A stretch of 59,040 nucleotides of DNA. It comes from Saprospiraceae bacterium (lineage in GTDB: Bacteria > Bacteroidota > Bacteroidia > Chitinophagales > Saprospiraceae). Below, one piece after another: positions 1 to 9,266 of this stretch. The notes under the pieces were generated by a model. It worked only from the letters and a program-made list of their open reading frames with translations. It searched no databases and was not told the origin of the DNA. The position numbers were made by a program, and so were the translations under genes. The DNA lies in assembly GCA_019694255.1 (NCBI GenBank), contig JAIBCI010000079.1:1-59040 (forward strand), read 5' to 3'. Position 1 is the first letter of the stretch. Each line of letters begins with the position of its first letter.

Positions 1-2
1 TA

Positions 3-78
3 CAATCCATGCTGCACCGTACTTTTGTGAGTACAAATGATTGGAGCCGGAAAGAGCGATTACAATATTTATTATTAT
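3..78 (+). CDS. possible C-terminal tail of a gene cut by the window edge
   Basis: A reading frame is open from the left edge and closes with TGA at 76-78, giving about 25 residues (ending ...KERLQYLLL). Base composition is less AT-rich than the following kilobase, which fits the tail of a real gene. It is too short to recognise. A minus-strand ATG also lies near position 10, so the edge could instead hold the start of a minus-strand gene. Very uncertain. Confidence 0.25.
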
Positions 79-108
79 GAATATACGAAACACTATACAC
101 ATTTGACT

Positions 109-787
109 TTAATTAAAAATTATTTTTTTCATAAAGACATTTCCATTCTTAAAATTTATTTGTAGAAAGTAAATGCCTGAAATAATATTTGCCTTACTTA
201 TTAATAAATTAGTCTCATCAGTGGATTGTAAACCAGGGTACAAAGTAATATGATTTCCGTATACATCAATCAAATAACCATTTTCAAATTGACATGTTGA
301 TCTGACAAAAAGTTCCTGGCTACCGTCAATTGGATTGGGATATAACTTGATTTCACAATTATTATTAGTATTATCGGTATTTGAGTTTTGAAGCGCCAAT
401 TGTTGAGGAGCGCAATTATCGCTTAAGCTTTCTAAATGAAATATTCCCTCTAGCAAGGCATTTCCTTTATAGGCCAGACTTCCATAAATCTTTGGACATA
501 GTCTTGATAAATATACTAAAAAATCATGATCTTCGTTTGAAATATCTTCATTCTTAAGCTTTTTGATTAATACTTTATAATATGATTTGTATAAACTATC
601 ATATTCATTGCTAATTACTAAACTGTTACATAAGGAGTATAGGTTATTGATTTCAATAAGCCTCAATGAATCTATTTGTAATATTCATTATGCATGGAAC
701 TTGCCCAAAAATAAGTGATGCTTTTATTAATAGAATAAATATAGACAGTATATTAACTCTGTTGAATCTTAAAATATTATTTTTCAT
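109..787 (-). pseudogene. frameshifted secreted protein with T9SS type A sorting domain
   Basis: Two overlapping minus-strand frames make one gene. The 5' part runs from ATG at 785-787 to TGA at 653-655 and encodes a classic signal peptide (MKNNILRF, a hydrophobic stretch, then SLIFGQ). The 3' part continues in the next frame to a stop at 109-111 and has no ATG start of its own, only a TTG at 664-666. It ends in a T9SS C-terminal domain: KLYPNPIDG, then GIYFLQI, then MKKIIFN. Removing one base near 655-667 would join them into about 225 residues: signal peptide, about 80 helical polar residues, then the sorting domain. The product would be exported and attached by the type IX system. AT content is high compared with neighbours. 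The shift may be real decay or a sequencing error; programmed frameshifting is possible, but no slippery site is evident. Confidence 0.7.
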
Positions 788-1266
788 CTTAAAGATTTTA
801 ATTAGTAAAAAAATAAAAGCAACTTTTACAATTAACCAAAAGCCTTAATTTTAAAGCATCTTTTAGCGAATAGAAGGCTTGCATCTCATTTCTTTGGGTG
901 ATCATGGGCTTCTTTATTGATTGTATTTATTTATTATTTACTTGGGTAGCAAGATGAGATAAACTTAATTTCACCATTATGCCTAACGAGTTCATTGCAT
1001 CATTGTAACTAATCGGGATATCCTATTATAAGTCTATTTAATTAACTTTAAGTCAATACCAGATACTCACTATTTATATAGTAGTACTAACACTAAAGCA
1101 ATGTAAGTCTCCTTCTTCTTCCTCCACAAAACAATCCTCTCAACGATGCAATTCATTAAACGAACGCAGCAATCTTTATCCTTTTTCTCCTCCAGGGAAG
1201 GTCATACAGGTGAAAGATGAAATTAGTGTTTAGCGCCGTTTGTATCGAATCCCATACCTTGCGGCC
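788..1266. other. AT-rich intergenic region
   Basis: About 480 bases between the divergent frameshifted T9SS gene and the GMC oxidoreductase. I see no convincing ORF, RNA gene or hairpin with a T-run. It should contain the promoter of the oxidoreductase, but no clear TAnnTTTG element stands out. Confidence 0.5.
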
Positions 1267-2820
1267 ATGAAATTCGATTATATCATTGCAGGAGGCGGAA
1301 CCGCGGGTTGCGTTCTGGCGAACCGGCTGAGCGAAGATCCACAAAACAAGGTGTTGCTCATCGAAGCGGGTCCACGGGGTCATCACCCGCTGATCAGGGT
1401 TCCGGCTGCTTTTTCAGAATTATTCAAATCCGGACTGGACTGGAAGGACGAGACTGTGCCTCAGCCCGGACTGAGCGGGCAGCGGATGTACAGCCCGCGA
1501 GGCCGTGTGCTTGGCGGTTGCAGTTCGATGAACGCTATGATTTTTCTACGGCCCCATCCAAGTGACATGAAGCGTTGGAATCAGCCCGGGTGGTCCTGGG
1601 AAGAATGCCTGCCGCTGCTACAGCAAGTTGAGCAACAGTTTGGATTCTATCATGAAGAAGGCGAAGCTTACAGCAGGGAGCCGTTTTACCAACATCCGCT
1701 GACTGACCGGTTTTTGGAAGCTGCATACCACTGTGGTTTTAACCGTGGGCTGCAAAATTCAACGGTACAGTCTGCCGCATTCCCTTTTCTCAAAAATATC
1801 CATCGCGGCAGGCGTTACAGTGCTGTTGATGCATACCTCAGGCCTGCTATCAAGCGGCCGAATCTCACTGTACTCACAGGAGCGTTGATCGATCGCTTTG
1901 AGATCCGGGACGGTGAAATCAAGCATGCAAGGATCTTACATCAAAAACAGATCAAACATTTCACTGCTACCCGCTCATACGTCCTTGCCGCCGGAACCTT
2001 TCAATCACCGGCTATTCTGCAGCGATCAGGCGCAGGACCATCTGATCTGCTCGACAGACTCGGCATTCGGCCTTTGCTGACCAATGACCAAATTGGCGCC
2101 AACCTTCAGGATCACCTGATCTGTGGCTTCGCATATCGCGTTAATCCCAATCAGAGCCTGGATGCTTTACAGCAGTGGACTCCGCGCCTGCGTGAACTTT
2201 GGCGGTGGATTGCAGGTCAGCAAAATATGCTCAGCAGCAATATTGCGGAGGCCGGGGCATTCCACTTTGATGCTTTCGGTGAGCCTACATTGCAATATCA
2301 CTTTGGCCCGGTGTTTTTTATCCGACACGGATTTGTTCGAAGAGCCCCCCATGGAATCAGTTTTGGTCCAACGCTAATCCGACCTGAAAGCCGCGGAAGT
2401 GTAGCCATCTCATCTCCGAATCCCCTTTCTCCACTTCTCATAGACCCCCGATATTACGAAGCTCCGGGAGACATGGAGGCGATGCTGAATGAACTGCACA
2501 AGGCAATGGAAATCGCCCGGCAGGAGCCTCTTCGCTCGGTCATTGAACGAATGGAGCTTCCCGAACGGGAACCTGCAGATGAGCATGATTTCAAAACGCA
2601 TCTCAGGGAGTATTCACAGACCCTGTACCATCCCGTTGGGACCTGCCGTATGGATTCGGCAAATGGTGTTGTTGACCCATTCCTTAAGATCCGCGGACTT
2701 TCCAATCTTCGTATCGCCGATGCTTCGGTAATGCCGCTGATCACGAGCAGTAATACCCAGGCAACGGTCATGATGATCGCTGAAAAAGCGGCACAGATGA
2801 TTTTAGAAGAAAGGGAGTGA
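1267..2820 (+). CDS. GMC family FAD-dependent oxidoreductase (choline/alcohol dehydrogenase-like)
   Basis: A 517-residue flavoprotein of the glucose-methanol-choline family, which oxidises an alcohol with FAD. The N-terminus carries the dinucleotide-binding motif IIAGGGTAGCVLANRL followed by LLIEAG. The two family signatures are present (GRVLGGCSSMNAMIFLRP near residue 80; AAGTFQSPAILQRSGAGP near 245). The C-terminal active site has His455 in LYHPVGTCRM and Asn496 in SSNTQATVMM, the His/Asn pair seen in choline oxidase. I chose the ATG at 1267 because the glycine motif follows directly; the frame stays open nine codons upstream. It has no signal peptide, so it is cytoplasmic. It sits alone before a thioredoxin gene, so context does not reveal the substrate; BetA-like choline dehydrogenase is possible but unproven. 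Confidence 0.93.
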   Translation: MKFDYIIAGGGTAGCVLANRLSEDPQNKVLLIEAGPRGHHPLIRVPAAFSELFKSGLDWKDETVPQPGLSGQRMYSPRGRVLGGCSSMNAMIFLRPHPSDMKRWNQPGWSWEECLPLLQQVEQQFGFYHEEGEAYSREPFYQHPLTDRFLEAAYHCGFNRGLQNSTVQSAAFPFLKNIHRGRRYSAVDAYLRPAIKRPNLTVLTGALIDRFEIRDGEIKHARILHQKQIKHFTATRSYVLAAGTFQSPAILQRSGAGPSDLLDRLGIRPLLTNDQIGANLQDHLICGFAYRVNPNQSLDALQQWTPRLRELWRWIAGQQNMLSSNIAEAGAFHFDAFGEPTLQYHFGPVFFIRHGFVRRAPHGISFGPTLIRPESRGSVAISSPNPLSPLLIDPRYYEAPGDMEAMLNELHKAMEIARQEPLRSVIERMELPEREPADEHDFKTHLREYSQTLYHPVGTCRMDSANGVVDPFLKIRGLSNLRIADASVMPLITSSNTQATVMMIAEKAAQMILEERE

Positions 2821-2862
2821 ACAATTCAGACGCCCTGCGATTTTTATGATAAATAAAAAATA

Positions 2863-3678
2863 ATGGCAGCTTTTGACTTTAAGCGCGACGTAGTGGATGT
2901 CAGCTTCCAGAAACCCGTCTTGATTGACTTCTGGGCTGACTGGTGCGGACCCTGTAAGATCCTTGGGCCTGTGTTGGAGGACCTTGAACGCGAAGACAAA
3001 GGCAAGTGGGCGCTGGTTAAAATTGATACCGAGGCATATCCAGATATTGCTTCGTACTTCCGAATTCAGAGTATTCCCAATTGCAAGCTCGTCCACGAAG
3101 GCAAAATCGTCGATGAATTCGCCGGTGCGCTGACGCGGGCGCAGGTTCGTCAATGGCTCGACAAGCATTTATCTTCACTGGTGGTGGAAGAAGCCGAGCA
3201 GATTCCAGATGATTTTGATGTAATCCTCCAGACGCAGGATCAGATTCCGGACAAGGAATTTATGGGTCGCGTAGAGGATTTTGTCAAATCACAGCCTGAC
3301 CACGAGACCGCTGTGCTGACCCTGGCACGGCATATGGTTTTTTTTAAGCCTCAGCAGGCCATTCAACTGATTGAGCGTCTCGGGGATCACAAGGGTGCAC
3401 AGGATTTATTACCCAATCTGAAATCCATAGGTGAACTCATTGAAATGGATCTTGAACATGAAGATGCTACTTCATCGGCGCTCAGCCAGGCCCGCACCGC
3501 ACTTCTTGAAAAAGATGGGCAGGCAGCCATTGACCTCATCATTGAAGTACTCCAAAAAAACAGAAATTATGGCGATGACATCGCACGACGTGCCGGCATT
3601 GCGCTGTTCAATATCTGGGGACCTCAGCATCCGCTGACAAAAGAGAACCGAAAGTTATTTGATATGGCTATCTGGTGA
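2863..3678 (+). CDS. thioredoxin-domain co-chaperone, CnoX/YbbN-like
   Basis: 271 residues: an N-terminal thioredoxin fold with an intact redox motif WCGPC (Cys28 and Cys31) and the cis-proline segment IQSIP near residue 68, then a helical C-terminal half of tetratricopeptide type. This is the layout of YbbN/CnoX, a chaperedoxin that passes clients to GroEL and DnaK. The E. coli protein has SxxC, whereas this one keeps both cysteines and may be an active thiol-disulfide oxidoreductase. No signal peptide, so cytoplasmic. It starts 43 bases after the GMC gene on the same strand and may be co-transcribed, though no functional link is evident. Confidence 0.88.
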   Translation: MAAFDFKRDVVDVSFQKPVLIDFWADWCGPCKILGPVLEDLEREDKGKWALVKIDTEAYPDIASYFRIQSIPNCKLVHEGKIVDEFAGALTRAQVRQWLDKHLSSLVVEEAEQIPDDFDVILQTQDQIPDKEFMGRVEDFVKSQPDHETAVLTLARHMVFFKPQQAIQLIERLGDHKGAQDLLPNLKSIGELIEMDLEHEDATSSALSQARTALLEKDGQAAIDLIIEVLQKNRNYGDDIARRAGIALFNIWGPQHPLTKENRKLFDMAIW

Positions 3679-3710
3679 GGATACAATTTTAAAATAACCA
3701 ACTGACGATT

Positions 3711-4262
3711 TTATTCTTTATCACTTTTCTGATAAATGGCACTGAGACCACGCCCCTCCTGATGACAGTCCATGCCATACCCTATTACAAAGGAAGGACT
3801 AATATGCGCTCCTGCATACCAGACATTCAATGGCACCTCCAGTGACTCTGGTTTGAGCAGAAGGCAGACAATGCGAACGGATTTTGGATGCGACTGCTGA
3901 ATTTTTTCTACGAGCCGGTGGATGCTTCTTCCACTGTCGATGATATCATCCAGCAAAACGACATGGCGATGTTCGAATTTTTGGAAGTCTATATCACTTC
4001 CCAACAGCTTAACCTCACGGCGCTGCATACCTTCATAGGACTGGAGGCGGATAAAATGCAGGCGAAATCGCTGATCCAACTTGCGCATTAGATCGGCTGC
4101 TAGCATAAACGCACCGTTCATGATGACACAGACCTCAATGTGTTCATGAACATCTCTAAATGTGTGAAGCAGCTGATGCGCCATCGCTTCCACCTTTGAT
4201 TCGATCTCTTCCCTGGTCATCAGCCTGTCGAAGGTCATTCCCTGCAAGACGATCTTTTCCAT
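3711..4262 (-). CDS. hpt: hypoxanthine phosphoribosyltransferase
   Basis: 183 residues, normal for bacterial Hpt. The enzyme salvages hypoxanthine (often guanine) with PRPP to give IMP or GMP in the cytoplasm. The PRPP-binding signature VVLLDDIIDSGRS lies at 101-113 with its two acidic residues, and the pyrophosphate loop VIMNGA is near 47. The C-terminal segment VIGYGMDCHQEGRGL corresponds to the purine-binding region. It converges with the thioredoxin gene 32 bases away; no terminator hairpin is visible between them. A degenerate -7 element (GATCTTCG, reading minus strand 4302-4295) lies 32 bases upstream. Confidence 0.93.
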   Translation of the reverse strand: MEKIVLQGMTFDRLMTREEIESKVEAMAHQLLHTFRDVHEHIEVCVIMNGAFMLAADLMRKLDQRFRLHFIRLQSYEGMQRREVKLLGSDIDFQKFEHRHVVLLDDIIDSGRSIHRLVEKIQQSHPKSVRIVCLLLKPESLEVPLNVWYAGAHISPSFVIGYGMDCHQEGRGLSAIYQKSDKE

Positions 4263-4701
4263 AATGATTTTGTTTGAAGTCAGGTCGTATGATGCGAAGA
4301 TCTGACAAGACTTTGAATGAGGAGGATAAATTTTTTCCTACTCGATGCAATTTAGAAGCAGCTGTCCGGGATTTTGGAAACAGTGGGAATACATACATTT
4401 CCAATACAAATTTTTAAAGAAATTCTTATTCCTGAACGATTGCCAATTTAGCTTTCAACATGCTGCCATTCAGGATTTATTGACAAAGAAAATTCACGAT
4501 AGAAGTGGATTTATAAATCCTGATTGACTGGAAAGATTCCGCTGAAAAAAAGGTTTTTCTTACAGTTTTTCGTTACAGGTAGACTGGTATTAAATTATAC
4601 AAAATATCTACTGAGCTATTTCCAAAATTAATGCTCCTGTAATCGCTCTACAAAATCCTAAATTTTTTAGTTAGCTCGCGCAAATCATTTTAGACTTATT
4701 C
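4263..4701. other. intergenic region between divergent hpt and uvrA
   Basis: About 440 AT-rich bases. I find no supported gene: short frames on the plus strand around 4345-4527 have no coding character or family match. It should hold the promoters of hpt and uvrA. Confidence 0.5.
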
Positions 4702-4715
4702 TTGTCTGTGCTTTT

Positions 4716-4723
4716 TACTTTTG
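4716..4723 (+). promoter_or_regulatory. candidate -7 element upstream of uvrA
   Basis: TACTTTTG matches the Bacteroidota -7 consensus TAnnTTTG exactly and ends five bases before the GTG at 4729. If used, the transcript would start at or almost at that GTG, giving a leaderless or near-leaderless message. No clear TTG at the -33 position. Confidence 0.4.
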
Positions 4724-4728
4724 CATCT

Positions 4729-7581
4729 GTGGAAAAGGACATCGCTGAACAAGGCATTTACGCCGAACTGGATTACATCGACATCATCGGTGCCAAAGAG
4801 CACAATCTCGACAATATCTCGCTTCAGATTCCGCGCAATCAGCTGGTCGTGATCACCGGCATTTCGGGCAGCGGGAAGTCTTCCCTCGCCTTTGATACCA
4901 TCTATGCGGAAGGACAGCGCCGGTATATGGAGACTTTTTCGAGTTATGCGAGGCAGTTTATCGGATCGATCGAAAGGCCCGATGTTGAAAAAATCGACGG
5001 CCTGAGTCCGGTCATCTCCATTGAGCAAAAGACAACGGGCTGGAATCCCCGTTCAACGGTAGGAACCACTACAGAGATTTACGACCTTTTTCGTCTCTTT
5101 TACGCCCGGGCGTCAGATGCGTTTTCTCATGTCACCGGTGAAAGAATGGTTCGCTATACCGAGGAGCAGATGATCAGCACCATTCTCGAAAATTTTAAAG
5201 ATCAGCAGATCAGTATTCTCGCACCATTGATCCGAAGTCGTAAGGGCCATTATCGTGAACTTTTTGATAGCGTGCGCAAGCAGGGATTCAACAAGGTGCG
5301 TGTAGATGGTCAAATCATGGAACTCAAACCAGGACTTAGCCTGGACCGTTTTAAAATTCACGACATCGAAGTACTCGTCGATCGCATTCAGGTTATTCCG
5401 GAACGGCTGGACAGGCTCACATACAGTCTGCAGACAGCCCTTCGTCTTGGTAATGATCTTATTTTTATCGAAAACACAGCGGACGGAAAAATCTCACCAT
5501 TCAGCAAAAAGTTAATGGACCCCGTTACCGGTTTGTCCTATGATGAACCCTCCCCGAATTCATTTTCTTTTAATTCCCCATATGGTTACTGCCCTGAATG
5601 CAAGGGCCTCGGGAAGGTCCATGAGATTGATCTCAAACTGGTGATTCCGGATGATGGGCGCAGTATCAGAGAAGTTGGTATTGTACCACTTGGAGAGGTC
5701 AGAGACACGATACTTTTCAAGAACCTGAAGCAGATCGCCGATCGTCATAAATTCACCTTTGATACACCGGTGCGCAAAATCCCGAAAAAAGCGCTTGACT
5801 GTATCCTTCATGGCGGTGATGATTCTTACCCAACCGATCCCAGGCACGCCTGGATGGAGGACGCCTTCCACCTCGCAAGCGAAGGTCTGATCGGCATGCT
5901 GAAGCGCTGGTACCGCGATTCAACCTCCGAGAAAGTGAGGCAATTTGTAGAGGATTTTATGCGAATCAATGAATGTCCTGTTTGTCAGGGTACCAGACTC
6001 CGCAAAGAATCTCTGTACTTCAAGATCAACGACCGCAACATCTCCGAACTCGCTCAGATGGATATTTCTGAACTCCATACCTGGCTTTCAGGTCTGGAAC
6101 CTAAGCTCAGCGAGCGACAGTTGCTAATCTCCAGGGATATTCTCAAGGAGATCAGGATACGCCTTGAGTTTCTTCTCTATGTAGGCCTGGATTACCTAAG
6201 TCTGGACAGACCCACCAATTCTTTGAGTGGCGGCGAATCCCAGCGGACACGGCTCGCCACTCAGATCGGATCTCAGCTAAGTGGCATCACCTATGTTCTG
6301 GACGAACCTTCCATTGGTCTCCATCAGCGGGATAATCAGCGTCTCATCCGCTCACTGATAGAATTAAAGGGTCTTGGCAATACGGTCCTGGTTGTGGAAC
6401 ACGACAAGGATATCATGCTGGCTTCTGATTATATCATCGACATGGGTCCCGGCGCCGGTTTCCATGGCGGAAAAGTAGTGGCTCAGGGTACACCGCCCGA
6501 ATTTCTCCTGGACAAAAAATCATCTACAGCCCGGTACCTCTCCGGCGACCTTCGGATTGAAGTGCCTGTCAAGAGAAGAAAAGGCAATGGCCATTTTCTG
6601 GGCATCTATGGGGCCAGCGGCCACAATCTCAAAAATCTTAGTCTTAAGTTTCCACTCGGTTGTCTGATTTGCGTGACGGGCGTATCAGGCAGCGGCAAGT
6701 CGAGCCTGATCAATGAGACTTTGTACCCTATCCTCAGGGCCCATTTTTACAACAGTCTGCAAAGACCTCTGCCTTATCAAAAGATTGACGGCCTTGAGCA
6801 TATCGACAAGGTCGTAGAAATAGATCAGGATCCAATCGGCCGAACGCCACGTTCAAATCCGGCAACCTACACGGGTGTATTTACCGAAATCAGAAACTTA
6901 TTCTGTGGTCTTCCTGAAGCCAAAATCCGCGGATACAAGCCGGGACGCTTCTCCTTCAACGTCGCCGGCGGCCGCTGCGAAACATGCGAAGGGGCAGGTA
7001 TGCGGGTCATTGAAATGAATTTTCTGCCCGACGTCTATGTACACTGCGAATCATGTCACGGCAAACGCTACAATCGCGAGACCCTTGAAGTATTATACAA
7101 AGGAAAATCAATCGGAGATGTGTTAGATATGACCGTTGAGGAGGCTACCTCATTCTTTGAACATATTCCGGGGATCTTCCGCAAACTCAATACTCTGACA
7201 CAGGTGGGTCTCGGGTATATTACACTGGGACAGCAAGCCACGACTTTGTCCGGGGGTGAAGCTCAGCGCGTCAAACTCGCAGAAGAACTTTCCAAAAAAG
7301 ATACCGGATCAACCTTTTATATACTTGACGAGCCAACCACAGGCCTTCACTTTCAGGATATTGAACATCTTTTGGCCGTTCTACAAAAACTGGTTGACCG
7401 AGGCAATACCGTAGTGGTCATCGAACATAATCTGGACGTCATCAAAGTGGCAGACGTTATCCTGGACCTGGGTCCCGAGGGAGGCCGGGGAGGCGGAGAA
7501 ATAGTAGCTTACGGAACGCCGGAACAGATTTGCAAAATTGAACGTTCGGTAACAGGGCAGTTTCTGAAAAAGGAATTGTAA
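4729..7581 (+). CDS. uvrA: excinuclease ABC subunit A
   Basis: About 950 residues, the usual UvrA length. UvrA dimers scan DNA for bulky lesions and load UvrB in nucleotide excision repair. Two ABC ATPase modules are visible, with Walker A motifs GISGSGKSS and GVSGSGKSS and signature motifs LSGGESQRTRLA and LSGGEAQRVKLA. Zinc-binding cysteine pairs occur at CPECKGLG, CPVCQGT, and CETCEGAG with CESCHGKRY. The start is uncertain: the frame is open to a TTG at 4702, but a TAnnTTTG element overlaps that stretch, so I prefer the GTG at 4729; homologues begin close to the IDIIGAKEHNL segment. No other nucleotide excision gene is in the window. Confidence 0.96.
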   Translation: MEKDIAEQGIYAELDYIDIIGAKEHNLDNISLQIPRNQLVVITGISGSGKSSLAFDTIYAEGQRRYMETFSSYARQFIGSIERPDVEKIDGLSPVISIEQKTTGWNPRSTVGTTTEIYDLFRLFYARASDAFSHVTGERMVRYTEEQMISTILENFKDQQISILAPLIRSRKGHYRELFDSVRKQGFNKVRVDGQIMELKPGLSLDRFKIHDIEVLVDRIQVIPERLDRLTYSLQTALRLGNDLIFIENTADGKISPFSKKLMDPVTGLSYDEPSPNSFSFNSPYGYCPECKGLGKVHEIDLKLVIPDDGRSIREVGIVPLGEVRDTILFKNLKQIADRHKFTFDTPVRKIPKKALDCILHGGDDSYPTDPRHAWMEDAFHLASEGLIGMLKRWYRDSTSEKVRQFVEDFMRINECPVCQGTRLRKESLYFKINDRNISELAQMDISELHTWLSGLEPKLSERQLLISRDILKEIRIRLEFLLYVGLDYLSLDRPTNSLSGGESQRTRLATQIGSQLSGITYVLDEPSIGLHQRDNQRLIRSLIELKGLGNTVLVVEHDKDIMLASDYIIDMGPGAGFHGGKVVAQGTPPEFLLDKKSSTARYLSGDLRIEVPVKRRKGNGHFLGIYGASGHNLKNLSLKFPLGCLICVTGVSGSGKSSLINETLYPILRAHFYNSLQRPLPYQKIDGLEHIDKVVEIDQDPIGRTPRSNPATYTGVFTEIRNLFCGLPEAKIRGYKPGRFSFNVAGGRCETCEGAGMRVIEMNFLPDVYVHCESCHGKRYNRETLEVLYKGKSIGDVLDMTVEEATSFFEHIPGIFRKLNTLTQVGLGYITLGQQATTLSGGEAQRVKLAEELSKKDTGSTFYILDEPTTGLHFQDIEHLLAVLQKLVDRGNTVVVIEHNLDVIKVADVILDLGPEGGRGGGEIVAYGTPEQICKIERSVTGQFLKKEL

Positions 7582-7588
7582 TGCTGGA

Positions 7589-7605
7589 CTAATCTCTCTG
7601 ATTAG
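7589..7605. terminator. weak inverted repeat between convergent genes
   Basis: CTAATC, a five-base loop and GATTAG form a six-pair A/T-rich hairpin just after uvrA. There is no adjoining T-run on the plus strand, so a role as terminator for uvrA or the convergent mutase is only a possibility. Confidence 0.2.
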
Positions 7606-7640
7606 ACGTTCGTATTAAATTTGAATTTTACTAATCAATA

Positions 7641-9035
7641 TTATCCCATCACTGCAGCTCGTGCCCACTGCAGCAAGTTGTTGACTTCTTCTTCATGTTG
7701 TCCCTGGGCATAAATCCTCAGCACCGGCTCAGTTCCGGACAAGCGATACATAATCCATGCATCATTGTCCAGATAGTATTTGTCCCCATCCAGATTTTCA
7801 TAATTACGCACCTCGTAAGGACCGAAAGAGGCAATTCGCTGCTGGCTCAGTCGTTGTTGTACTTTTTCTTTATCTGAAGCGGTCAGATGCAGATCGTGCC
7901 GATCATAACTGAATGCACCGACAATGTCATATACCTCATCGATGAGTTGCTGGAGCGTCTTGCCTGTCACGGCCATAAATTCGAGAATAGTGAGTCCAAT
8001 CCATACGCCGTCTCGCTCGGGTATATGCCCCTTGATCGCCAGTCCACCCGATTCTTCACCAGCCACCAACACATCTTCACGGATCATGTATTCTGCAATA
8101 TACTTGAATCCAATTTTGGTGATGATGGTATCCAGTCTATAATGATCCGCGAGTTTTTTCAATTTATTGGTGACAGAAAAACTGACAACAATTTTCCCGG
8201 TCATTTTTTTGTGGACGTGGAGATACTGGACCAGCAATAAAAGGATATGATGGGAATCCACCATCCGCCCTCTGTCATCCATCATTGCAATTCGGTCAGC
8301 ATCACCATCGTTTGCAATTCCAATATACTGCCCTGGGTGTGCCGCGAGAAACTGCATGATCTCGCTAAGATTCCTGGTAATAGGTTCTGGTGGTGTATGT
8401 CCAAAACCTGGGTTGTATTCGCAGTGAAATGCTTTTAACTGAGGCAATATCTGCTGCATAATCCGCTGGCCGGCACCATACATGGCATCATACGCGATGC
8501 CGCGAAAGGCTTGAAGCCTGCTGAGATCAAAGTGGCAGGCCACATGATCCAGGTATTCCGCTTCAAGATCTACATGGCTGATCAGACCCTGTTGACAATA
8601 TGTCTCATAGCTGACCTCCGGAAGAACGAAGTCCTCCGGAATCAGTCCTTCAACTTCTGCGATATCTGAAGGAATCGTTGGACCACCATAGGATGATTTG
8701 AGTTTGAAGCCATTGTATGATGGTGGATTATGGCTGGCTGTGATGACCACACCTAGTCCAGCAGCATGTCGGATCACCCCCAATGAAACCATCGGCGTAC
8801 TTACAAATCCCTGGGCCGCCAGGACAGCTATACCATGAGCAGCCATAGTTTTAGCAGTTTCTTCCAGAAACATTCTTCCTCCAAATCTGCAGTCGTGGCC
8901 GATGACCGCTGACGTCATTCCCTTTTGTTTCATCCAAATGGCTGTACCGCTTGCAATACGCCTGACGTTGGACAGTGTATAATCCTCAGCAATAATAGCC
9001 CGCCATCCGTCGGTTCCGAATTTGATTGATTTCAT
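7641..9035 (-). CDS. phosphoglucomutase/phosphomannomutase family protein
   Basis: 464 residues of the alpha-D-phosphohexomutase superfamily, which moves phosphate between C1 and C6 (or C1 and an amino-sugar position) through a phosphoserine. All four active-site loops are visible: the phosphoserine loop TASHNPP with Ser101, the metal loop NDGDADR with Asp243, Asp245 and Asp247, the sugar-recognition loop GEESGG at 326-331, and the phosphate loop SGTEPVLRIY near the C-terminus. GEESGG suggests a phosphogluco- or phosphomannomutase over a strict GlmM, but substrate cannot be fixed from sequence. The product feeds nucleotide-sugar or glycogen pathways. A near-consensus -7 element (GACCTTTG, 9064-9057) lies 21 bases before the ATG. 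Confidence 0.92.
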   Translation of the reverse strand: MKSIKFGTDGWRAIIAEDYTLSNVRRIASGTAIWMKQKGMTSAVIGHDCRFGGRMFLEETAKTMAAHGIAVLAAQGFVSTPMVSLGVIRHAAGLGVVITASHNPPSYNGFKLKSSYGGPTIPSDIAEVEGLIPEDFVLPEVSYETYCQQGLISHVDLEAEYLDHVACHFDLSRLQAFRGIAYDAMYGAGQRIMQQILPQLKAFHCEYNPGFGHTPPEPITRNLSEIMQFLAAHPGQYIGIANDGDADRIAMMDDRGRMVDSHHILLLLVQYLHVHKKMTGKIVVSFSVTNKLKKLADHYRLDTIITKIGFKYIAEYMIREDVLVAGEESGGLAIKGHIPERDGVWIGLTILEFMAVTGKTLQQLIDEVYDIVGAFSYDRHDLHLTASDKEKVQQRLSQQRIASFGPYEVRNYENLDGDKYYLDNDAWIMYRLSGTEPVLRIYAQGQHEEEVNNLLQWARAAVMG

Positions 9036-9254
9036 TCGTTAATTTTATTTGTGACACAAAGGTCAGGAATTAATGGATCAGTCTGGCATGACCATTCTGT
9101 TAAGAACAATTCTCTTTCTTGAAGAATGTCCTTACTATTTCAATTCAGCGATCTGCTCCTCTTCAATTTCGGCCGAAAAATATGCATTCAGTATTGTTTT
9201 ACATAAGTTTACGTCTGACTTTCCGGTAAGCTTCACGAAAGGTCTTCAAACCTT

Positions 9255-9262
9255 TATCTTCG
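9255..9262 (+). promoter_or_regulatory. candidate -7 element 4 bases before the pcm start
   Basis: TATCTTCG (one base from TAnnTTTG) ends four bases before the ATG at 9267, implying transcription beginning at or next to the start codon. The same octamer recurs before the acyl-CoA dehydrogenase gene. Confidence 0.4.
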
Positions 9263-9266
9263 CACC

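Noticed and set aside
666-848. Plus-strand ORF of 60 codons
   Set aside because: It lies opposite the signal-peptide part of the frameshifted T9SS gene and has no coding features.
1156-1386. Minus-strand ORF over the start of the GMC oxidoreductase
   Set aside because: Shadow of a clearly coding plus-strand gene.
7589-7605. Hairpin between uvrA and the mutase as a true bidirectional terminator
   Set aside because: The stem is only six A/T-rich pairs and lacks a T-run, so I list it only at low confidence.
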